DNA of 16,100 bases, from positions 1 to 16,100 of the forward strand of contig JAOZOT010000039.1 of the NCBI GenBank assembly GCA_029933115.1, read 5' to 3'. The notes beneath the pieces were generated by a model. The model made no database searches and was not told the origin of the DNA. It was given only the letters and a program-made list of their open reading frames with translations. Each line of letters begins with the position of its first letter. The stretch's first letter is position 1. A program made the position numbers and the translations under genes. The stretch is from Anaerolineae bacterium. Its GTDB lineage: Bacteria > Chloroflexota > Anaerolineae > E26-bin7. This document shows, in pieces, positions 1 to 5,491 of this stretch.

Positions 1-1842
1 CCCGACCTGGGCGACAAGGTTTCAGTCCCCCGAAGGGGATTTTGCCTTTTGCTACACCGCATCGGTTGGCTTACTTGAGGGCGAGGTACGCGGACGTTTC
101 AGTCCCCCGAAGGGGATTTTGCCTTTTGCTACCCTCAGAAGTCACAACCTGGGGACTTGGAAGAAGTACAAGGCTAACGGTCTCAGTCCCCCGAAGGGGA
201 TTTTGCCTTTTGCTACCTTGGCACGAGCACGATTGCTCCGCGCAGGTCGCGCTGGTTTCAGTCCCCCGAAGGGGATTTTGCCTTTTGCTACTTAACCGCA
301 TGCGAGCGGAAGGTTCCCGAAGGTTTCGTTGCCGTTCAACGGTTTCAGTCCCCCGAAGGGGATTTTGCCTTTTGCTACCCGGTTAACCGGTTCACCGGCG
401 CCGGGCACCCGGACTGGGTGCACTGTTTCAGTCCCCCGAAGGGGATTTTGCCTTTTGCTACCTAGCCCTTCAGGGTCGGCATAGCCTCTGGGAGTATCCT
501 CGGGGTTTCAGTCCCCCGAAGGGGATTTTGCCTTTTGCTACTCGTCTTTGACCTCCGGGAAGGTCGGTGTGACGTGAGTCTTGGGGAGCCAGGGTTTCAG
601 TCCCCCGAAGGGGATTTTGCCTTTTGCTACCTGGGCTTATATTGCCAAGCCCAGAATATCAACAAGAGTTTCAGTCCCCCGAAGGGGATTTTGCCTTTTG
701 CTACAAGGTGCAGGCCGGATCCAAAGGCGGCGTCGGCCGCGTGTTTCAGTCCCCCGAAGGGGATTTTGCCTTTTGCTACCTCTACGTGACGGGAACGATA
801 ATACTCCGTCTCGTGGAGGCGAAGGTTTCAGTCCCCCGAAGGGGATTTTGCCTTTTGCTACCAGAGAGGGTCGAGGCACAGCACAGGATCCGCATTGGCC
901 AGGTTTCAGTCCCCCGAAGGGGATTTTGCCTTTTGCTACCTGAGGAGTCCCCGGTGTCGTCCGACTTCGGCGACGAAGTTTCAGTCCCCCGAAGGGGATT
1001 TTGCCTTTTGCTACCACTCTCGAGCAGTTAGTTGAAGTTTACCGCCAGCTGCGGTTTCAGTCCCCCGAAGGGGATTTTGCCTTTTGCTACCTTTGGGGGT
1101 TGGAGGGAGGAGGGGATCGTCGTAGTCCCCAGCCCGGAGAGGTTTCAGTCCCCCGAAGGGGATTTTGCCTTTTGCTACCTGATAATGTCGGCTGCATCAT
1201 TCCCCAGGTCAATGTCTACGCGGTTTCAGTCCCCCGAAGGGGATTTTGCCTTTTGCTACTATACCGCAACATTCACGGCGGGCTGATGCGCGTGCCGTTT
1301 CAGTCCCCCGAAGGGGATTTTGCCTTTTGCTACCAGAACTCGGCCGCCAGGTAAGACGCAAGACGCTCTGTTTCAGTCCCCCGAAGGGGATTTTGCCTTT
1401 TGCTACCGGGCTGCTCGCCTGGCAGAGGACGCCGACTTCGGTCGGCGTATCGTTAGCGTTTCAGTCCCCCGAAGGGGATTTTGCCTTTTGCTACTTCAAG
1501 GGCTTTGGTTACGAGGCCACCTATCAGGGCGGCGGCCTCTGGAAAGTCAAAGGTTTCAGTCCCCCGAAGGGGATTTTGCCTTTTGCTACACGTGGTTGGC
1601 GACGGAGAGCAGATCAAGTACCTGCTCAATCGTTTCAGTCCCCCGAAGGGGATTTTGCCTTTTGCTACCGGACCCAGCCGCCATCGCCGCCACTACCGCC
1701 TCTGCTCCCCCGGAGGTGGTGGGTTTCAGTCCCCCGAAGGGGATTTTGCCTTTTGCTACAGAAAGGAGGAAGACAATGGCCAGAATCATATTTGGCAAAA
1801 ACACGGTTTCAGTCCCCCGAAGGGGATTTTGCCTTTTGCTAC
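1..1842 (-). CRISPR. CRISPR array, 23 repeats of 37 bp and 22 full spacers, cut by the left window edge
   Basis: Plus-strand repeats start at 19, 96, 180, 255, 342, 425, 505, 594, 668, 743, 825, 903, 978, 1054, 1142, 1223, 1297, 1370, 1458, 1553, 1632, 1723 and 1806. Each runs from GTTTCAGTCCCCCGAAGGGG to TTTTGCTAC. Only the copy at 180 differs (GTCTCAG). Bases 1-18 are the end of a further spacer, so the array continues left. Spacers are 36 to 58 bp long, a wide spread. I read the array as transcribed leftward: the repeat RNA then contains a UCCCC-UUCG-GGGGA hairpin followed by CUGAAAC. This gives the ACUGAAAC 8-nt handle typical of type III crRNAs once Cas6 cuts at the stem base. Cas2, the leader and a promoter lie at the right end. 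The repeat variant lies near the far, older end, as expected. Confidence 0.98.
1760..1805 (+). other. Newest spacer, resembling the ribosome site and first codons of a gene
   Basis: This leader-proximal 46-bp spacer reads AGAAAGGAGG, six bases, then ATG and the codons for M-A-R-I-I-F-G-K-N-T on the plus strand. That is a strong Shine-Dalgarno site with good spacing and an open frame. The array is transcribed on the minus strand, so the crRNA would be antisense to the initiation region of the source mRNA. The source gene, probably phage or plasmid, is not identifiable from this fragment. Confidence 0.7.
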
Positions 1843-1933
1843 TGCTCCCTTTCACCTCCAATAGGGCTCATTCCCCAATTGTACACCACTTCTTCCCTCT
1901 TCTGTGACATGCGGACTGCCCCTTTCTGGGTTC

Positions 1934-1962
1934 ATTTTACACAAAACACCCGTTTTTCTCAA
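1934..1962 (-). promoter_or_regulatory. Probable promoter of the CRISPR array
   Basis: On the minus strand TTGAGA (1962-1957) is followed after exactly 17 bp by TAAAAT (1939-1934). Each hexamer matches 5 of 6 positions of the sigma-70 consensus. Transcription would start near 1926-1928 and run into the array. A second -10-like hexamer, TACAAT (1883-1878), lies closer to the array but has no good -35 partner. The upstream 40-bp inverted-arm element ends only three bases from the -35, so regulator binding there could affect this promoter. Confidence 0.6.
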
Positions 1963-1965
1963 ATC

Positions 1966-2005
1966 CGAGCATCACCACGTACCCCAAATACCCGGGGGAT
2001 GCTCG
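1966..2005. repeat. Leader element 2: 8-bp inverted arms with 24-bp centre
   Basis: The arms CGAGCATC (1966-1973) and GATGCTCG (1998-2005) are perfect reverse complements separated by 24 bp. The same arms and the same 24-bp spacing recur at 2089-2128. On the minus strand both centres also contain GGGTA and ACGT. This copy abuts the array promoter. Confidence 0.7.
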
Positions 2006-2088
2006 ATTTTCCTTACTCTACCACCACTAACTGTGGCCCTTTTCCCTCCCCCACCTACTACTACTGGCACTCTCCTACTCCTGATTTT

Positions 2089-2128
2089 CGAGCATCGCTA
2101 AAACGTGCCCTACCCCCCTCGATGCTCG
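2089..2128. repeat. Leader element 1: 8-bp inverted arms with 24-bp centre
   Basis: CGAGCATC (2089-2096) and GATGCTCG (2121-2128) flank 24 bp. The element begins five bases past the cas2 stop codon. It could fold as a hairpin in the cas transcript, but no T-tract follows on the minus strand (AAAATC follows), so it does not look like an intrinsic terminator. It matches the copy at 1966-2005 in arms and spacing. Confidence 0.7.
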
Positions 2129-2133
2129 AAATT

Positions 2134-2421
2134 TCACACCACGATGGCCCCCGGCTCCTCCCACAGCACTTCCGCCCCGCCGGTCACTTCCGTCTTCCCC
2201 ACACACCTGGCACACAGATAGTAGTAACGCACCCGATCCACCCTGGGCTTGATCACCTTCAGCGTGGCCCGCTTCATGCGCGCCAGCCCCTTCTCGTCCA
2301 ACAAACACTCGAACACGCTGTATTGCACCGGGGTGCCATAGTTCAACAAGGTGTTGTGCAGCTTGGTCCGCCGCCGGTCGTTGGAGATGTCGTAGACCAC
2401 CAGCACGAATTGTTTGGTCAT
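2134..2421 (-). CDS. cas2: CRISPR-associated endonuclease Cas2
   Basis: This 95-aa protein is of normal Cas2 length. It begins with the typical first strand ending in VVYDISNDRRRTKL, with the conserved aspartate at D11, and continues with a GTPVQYSVFEC segment as in most Cas2 proteins. Cas2 is the dimer that bridges two Cas1 dimers in the spacer-integration complex; nuclease activity is not needed for that role. The gene is the last cas gene before the leader and array. The ATG at 2421 follows AAGGACCG, and the ribosome site sits inside a 14-bp tandem repeat that fills the gap to cas1. A 71-bp gap separates it from cas1. I am confident of the family. Confidence 0.96.
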   Translation of the reverse strand: MTKQFVLVVYDISNDRRRTKLHNTLLNYGTPVQYSVFECLLDEKGLARMKRATLKVIKPRVDRVRYYYLCARCVGKTEVTGGAEVLWEEPGAIVV

Positions 2422-2454
2422 CGGTCCTTAGTCCTTGGTCCTCAGTCCTTGGTC
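2422..2454 (-). repeat. 14-bp tandem repeat supplying the cas2 ribosome site
   Basis: On the minus strand GACCAAGGACTGAG (2454-2441) is followed by GACCAAGGACTAAG (2440-2427) and a partial third copy, GACCG, that runs into the cas2 ATG. Each full unit carries two SD-like cores (AAGGA and GAGG or AAGG). The repeat fills about half of the otherwise empty cas1-cas2 gap. Confidence 0.75.
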
Positions 2455-2492
2455 GCCGGTCGCGAGTGCGAATTGAGGGGTGTGAACTGTCG

Positions 2493-3488
2493 CTACTTCG
2501 TTAGAAACGGCTCATATCGTTCCCGCTGACCTTCGATCACTTTCCGCAGCAAACGAGCCTGCACCTCGAAGCACTTCTGATAGGTCAAGCGCCGCCCGGC
2601 CAGGGGATGGATCACCTCGGTCTGCAACCGGGCCGTGTACTGACTCAGGAAGTCCCGCAGGCCCGAACGACGCAGGATGACACCCCCTTTGGGGCCAGGC
2701 CGAAAGTCCTTCGGGGTCAACATCCGCTTGTTCACCACCGTTAACACCACCGAATCCACGATGACGCTGCGGAACTCTTCCACCAGGTCCAGAGCCAGCG
2801 CCGGACGCCCGTATTTGTCGGCGTGGAAGAAGCCGTCGTACGGGTCCAACCCCACTACTTCCAGGGCAGTCATCATATTGTGTCCCAGCAGGGTATATCC
2901 CAGGCTCAACATGGCGTTCACCGGATCGCCCGGCGGCCGCCGCACCCGCTTTTCGAAGCCCCACTCCGCCGGTATTGCCTGACGGAGAACCCGAAAATAT
3001 GCCCTCGCACCAACTCCTTCCAATCCGCGCAGGGTGTCCATGTCTGGCGCATCATCTACCTGCTTGATGGCTGCTGTGATCTCCTCGATGGGCGCCACGT
3101 CTATCTCCGCGCGAGTTCGACACAGTCGCCGGGCCAGCGTGCGCTCGTTGCGCAGCTTGCCCCCCACGATGGCCCGCGCTATCTCCAGGCAGAATCCCTC
3201 GTCCCCCGCCCGTTCGTACTGCTTGTGCCGCAGCGGGATGTTCTTGGCCGTCGGCGGCACCAGCCGCCCGCGCAGGGCCCCGGTGCGGCTGACGAAGGCC
3301 AGTCCCACCCCGGCCTCCAGCAGGGCCAGCAAGGCCGGCGTGGTGGCCCCCACCCGTCCTACCAGCACCACGTCCGAGACCCGGCTCAGAGGCACCCGCA
3401 GCAGCACTTCGTCGTCCTTGGTCACCAGAAGGCGTCGGTATTCTTTCTCCACCAATGCCCCCGGTTCGGTCACATAAAGTGTGGCCAT
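2493..3488 (-). CDS. cas1: CRISPR-associated integrase Cas1
   Basis: This 331-aa protein is full length for Cas1. The first ~80 residues form the beta-rich N-terminal dimerisation domain (VTEPGALVEKEYRRLLV, then VVLVGRVGATTPALLALLEAG). The helical catalytic domain carries the expected metal ligands: E157 in the RGLEGVGAR segment, H222 in DGFFHADKYGRP, and D234 in the LALDLVEEFR motif. Cas1 integrates prespacers at the leader-repeat junction. Its ATG directly abuts the stop codon of the upstream RT gene (TAG then ATG) and there is no strong ribosome site of its own, so translation is probably coupled to the RT. The unit RT, cas1, cas2 suggests a dedicated adaptation module able to handle RNA-derived spacers, as known for RT-Cas1 systems. 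There is no fusion to RT here. Confidence 0.97.
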   Translation of the reverse strand: MATLYVTEPGALVEKEYRRLLVTKDDEVLLRVPLSRVSDVVLVGRVGATTPALLALLEAGVGLAFVSRTGALRGRLVPPTAKNIPLRHKQYERAGDEGFCLEIARAIVGGKLRNERTLARRLCRTRAEIDVAPIEEITAAIKQVDDAPDMDTLRGLEGVGARAYFRVLRQAIPAEWGFEKRVRRPPGDPVNAMLSLGYTLLGHNMMTALEVVGLDPYDGFFHADKYGRPALALDLVEEFRSVIVDSVVLTVVNKRMLTPKDFRPGPKGGVILRRSGLRDFLSQYTARLQTEVIHPLAGRRLTYQKCFEVQARLLRKVIEGQRERYEPFLTK

Positions 3489-4397
3489 CTACTCATATCC
3501 ATCCGGCACATAGTCGTAGAACAGCCAACGGTCGAAGCCGCCCTTGACCTCAATGCGCTTGTTTTCACAGATGAAGCTGTAGGTATCGCGGTAGAAATGC
3601 ACCCCCAGGTAGTCAAAGCCTTCGTCGAAGTGGGTGATCGCCGTCTTGCTCGGCTCCAGACGCAGCTTCAACATGGCCAAGATGTTCTCTGTGTCCTGCC
3701 AGGCCGACTCTGCCTCCTTATGACTCAGGCAGAAGACGCAGAAGTCGTCGGCGTACCGCACCGGCGAGTAGCCCAGTTCGGTCAGTGCCAGGTCCAGGCG
3801 ATGCAGGTAGACGTTGCAAAGGAGGGGCGAGATCACCGCTCCCAGGGGGATGCCCACCGCTCGCTCCGGGTTGCGCCGTCCGGCCCGTAGCCACTGCTCG
3901 ATCAGCCGCAGCACAACAGGGTCGTCTATCTCTTCTCGCACGAATCGCATCAGCAGGCCATGATCCAGGCTGTCGAAGCACTCGTCTATGTCCGCGTCCA
4001 ACACCCACTTCAGGCCGGCATCACGATATTGGAGGATGGTATGTACTGCGTCGCGCAGCCCTCGGCCCGGCCGATAGGCGTAGCTGCAATCGAGGAAACG
4101 GCGGTCGAAGTGGTCGTCCACCACCCGCAACACCGCTCGCTGCAGCACCCGGTCGGTCACCGTCAGGATGGACAGTTGGCGGAGGGAGCCATCTGGTTTG
4201 GGTACGTAGAAGCGGCGTGGCCGTCGTGGCTTGTAGGTATTGGCCCGCACTGCGGCGGCCAGGTTCACCAGTCGCTCCTCCCAGTTGCGTCGCCAGCGTC
4301 TGATGCTCACTGCATCAATCCCCGACGCGCCTTTCTTCTCCGCCACCTCCTCCCAGGCCGCCCGCATGTTACCCGGTTGCAAGATACGGTCAATCAA
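3489..4397 (-). CDS. CRISPR-associated reverse transcriptase (group II intron-like, free-standing)
   Basis: This 302-aa protein has the ordered RT motifs: KGASGIDAVSIRRW near the start, PKPDGSLRQLSILTVTDRVLQ, LDADIDECFDSLDH (133-146, catalytic D136), GIPLGAVISPLLCNVYLHRLD, and YADD at 215-218. It ends shortly after the FDYLGVHF segment. There is no evident maturase or thumb region and no endonuclease domain, so it is not a mobile intron protein. RTs of this type linked to type III cas1 let spacers be acquired from RNA. The first in-frame candidate start is TTG at 4397, with AAGGG nine bases upstream and a stop codon 12 bases further upstream; homology to group II RT N-termini begins at once. 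The ATG at 4367 is the alternative start. It abuts cas1. The gene order cas6, RT, cas1 mirrors the domain order of known Cas6-RT-Cas1 fusions. Confidence 0.94.
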   Translation of the reverse strand: MIDRILQPGNMRAAWEEVAEKKGASGIDAVSIRRWRRNWEERLVNLAAAVRANTYKPRRPRRFYVPKPDGSLRQLSILTVTDRVLQRAVLRVVDDHFDRRFLDCSYAYRPGRGLRDAVHTILQYRDAGLKWVLDADIDECFDSLDHGLLMRFVREEIDDPVVLRLIEQWLRAGRRNPERAVGIPLGAVISPLLCNVYLHRLDLALTELGYSPVRYADDFCVFCLSHKEAESAWQDTENILAMLKLRLEPSKTAITHFDEGFDYLGVHFYRDTYSFICENKRIEVKGGFDRWLFYDYVPDGYE

Positions 4398-4428
4398 ATT
4401 AACAAACCCTTACCATCAACTCCCAAAT

Positions 4429-4451
4429 TTGGGATTTTGAGATTGGGAATT
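4429..4451 (+). repeat. Dispersed AT-rich repeat, copy A
   Basis: TTGGGATTTTGAGATTGGGA plus ATT matches copy B at 4616-4638 at 20 of 23 positions in direct orientation. The two copies bracket the 39-codon small ORF between cas6 and the RT. Its AT-rich composition contrasts with the GC-rich genes around it. Similar low-complexity elements are scattered in many Chloroflexota genomes (recollection, not tested here). Confidence 0.65.
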
Positions 4452-4456
4452 AGTCA

Positions 4457-4576
4457 TTACGATTTGCTCTTCTTGTTCTTGATGATGGTGCTAAGGATTT
4501 TGATCAGCAAAGTCCGTTCTTTGATCTCATACGGCGGCTTTGCCTCCCCCGCCACCCGCCGAGCCAATAACTCCAT
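4457..4576 (-). CDS. Possible small basic protein, 39 aa, unknown function
   Basis: An ATG at 4576 follows GGGGAAGGAAAT, a reasonable ribosome site, and opens a 39-codon frame ending in TAA at 4457. The peptide starts MELLARRVAGEAKPPYEIKE and ends in a lysine-rich tail (NKKSKS). It looks helical and basic. It lies 21 bases after the cas6 stop and 59 bases before the RT start, on the same strand, so it would be translated from the same transcript. I do not recognise it. It could be a genuine small cas-linked protein, a decayed remnant of a larger gene, or cargo brought in with the two flanking repeats. Confidence 0.4.
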   Translation of the reverse strand: MELLARRVAGEAKPPYEIKERTLLIKILSTIIKNKKSKS

Positions 4577-4597
4577 ATTTCCTTCCCCCCTCTCGTC

Positions 4598-5491
4598 TCA
4601 TTTAGGATTTGGGGGTTGGGATTTTGAAATTGGGATTTGCCGCGTTTGTCCCAGGCCCATGGTCGTCTTGTGGCCGGTGCCACAGTAGAAGGCGAAAGCG
4701 GCCAGCAGGTGGAGCAGGCGCAGCCAGTAGGGATCGGGCACCAGGGCCATGAATTGACAGGAGCCCACGAATCCCACCTGCCGCGCCGCGCCGAATTCGA
4801 CCAACTCTGTCTGGAGTCGGTAGCGGCTGATGGCCACGCACTCCTGGGCATAGCGTTTGAGGTCGGAGGGCAGGGCCACGGGTGCGAAAGCGTTCCAGCG
4901 TTGCAGGTAGCTGTCGAACACCAGGCCCGGCAAGGGCAAGGGCACGTTGTGACCGGCCACCTGGTAGGCGCGGCCTTGGCTATCGGCGAGGGAAGCGTCT
5001 CCGCCGGTGCGACGGAAGGTGGTCGGCGAGGCGAAACGCAGGGTCAGCTTGCGTTCTGGCCTTTCGGTCGCCAGCAGGTGTTCCTGCACCAGTCCCTCAA
5101 AGGTCGCCGTCCCGGCCCAGGGGTGTGTGGTGGGGTCTGTGGTCACCTCCACCACCCGCAGTGGCACTCCGGTCAGTTCGATGGTTTCCGGCAGAGCGGG
5201 CAGCACCTGTTCTTGCAGCAGCGCCGAAAGTTCGGGCCCGAAGCTCGTCAGCCGCAGGAAGCAGGTTTGCTCCGGCGAGAGGGTCATCTGTCCCTCGGCC
5301 GGTCGCCCGGTGCCCCACAGGTTGGACACGGTGAAGGGGCGCGTCGTGTTGGCCCGGTGCAGGGTTTCGGCCATTGTGCGGTCTGCGGCCCGCACCCGGT
5401 CCAGGAACCAGGCGTGGGTGGCGCGGCCGAGGTTCTGCTGTCGCTCACAGGGCTCGGTCGCCTGCAAACGGATCACAACGCTGACCAGCAT
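4598..5491 (-). CDS. cas6: CRISPR pre-crRNA processing endoribonuclease Cas6
   Basis: This 297-aa RAMP-fold protein fits the Cas6 family in length and layout. It has an N-terminal ferredoxin-like domain beginning MLVSVVIRLQ, a histidine at H26 in a THAWFLDRV segment that could be catalytic, and the C-terminal glycine-rich RNA-binding loop GTGHKTTMGLG (271-281). It should cut the repeat transcript 3' of the UUCG hairpin. I chose the ATG at 5491 because it follows GGAGGAGGATGG; the open frame extends 84 codons further upstream, but only as a shadow of the preceding gene. It overlaps that gene by 19 bases. The last ~14 residues (from Q285) are encoded by the dispersed repeat at 4616-4638 and its flank, so the original C-terminus was probably extended or replaced. 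Confidence 0.88.
   Translation of the reverse strand: MLVSVVIRLQATEPCERQQNLGRATHAWFLDRVRAADRTMAETLHRANTTRPFTVSNLWGTGRPAEGQMTLSPEQTCFLRLTSFGPELSALLQEQVLPALPETIELTGVPLRVVEVTTDPTTHPWAGTATFEGLVQEHLLATERPERKLTLRFASPTTFRRTGGDASLADSQGRAYQVAGHNVPLPLPGLVFDSYLQRWNAFAPVALPSDLKRYAQECVAISRYRLQTELVEFGAARQVGFVGSCQFMALVPDPYWLRLLHLLAAFAFYCGTGHKTTMGLGQTRQIPISKSQPPNPK
4616..4638 (+). repeat. Dispersed AT-rich repeat, copy B, inside the 3' end of cas6
   Basis: TTGGGATTTTGAAATTGGGA plus TTT is the near-identical partner of copy A (4429-4451). On the minus strand it is translated as part of the Cas6 tail (within RQIPISKSQPPNPK). This suggests that the repeat arrived at the end of cas6 and was kept in frame until the TGA at 4598. 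Confidence 0.65.

Larger units (their letters stand above)
1843..2133 (-). promoter_or_regulatory. CRISPR leader between cas2 and the first repeat
   Basis: This 291-bp stretch has no convincing gene. Read on the minus strand it is purine- and G-rich, with an AGT triplet run near 2057-2068. It contains a sigma-70-like promoter (1934-1962) and two 40-bp elements with CGAGCATC/GATGCTCG arms. It sits next to cas2 and the invariant end of the array, where the leader that directs spacer integration and array transcription is expected. About 84 bases would be transcribed before the first repeat. Confidence 0.75.

Noticed and set aside
2020..2070. G-quadruplex on the minus strand of the leader
   Set aside because: Only three runs of three or more G occur close together (GGGGG, GGG, GGG), so a standard three-tier structure is not supported.
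1966..2128. Leader inverted repeats as intrinsic terminators of the cas operon
   Set aside because: The loops are 24 bases long and neither is followed by a T-tract on the minus strand.
42..2529. Several long plus- and minus-strand open frames across the array and leader
   Set aside because: They translate the CRISPR repeat over and over (SVPRRGFCLLL and similar) and have no ribosome sites. The largest (1246-2529, plus) runs through the leader and antisense to cas2.
2823..3890. A 355-codon open frame on the plus strand
   Set aside because: It is antisense to cas1 and the RT, whose motifs are unambiguous. Its composition is that of a shadow frame in GC-rich DNA.
3489..4397. Mobile group II intron, retron or diversity-generating RT
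   Set aside because: There is no maturase or endonuclease domain, no visible intron RNA structure, and no template/variable repeat pair. The gene abuts cas1.
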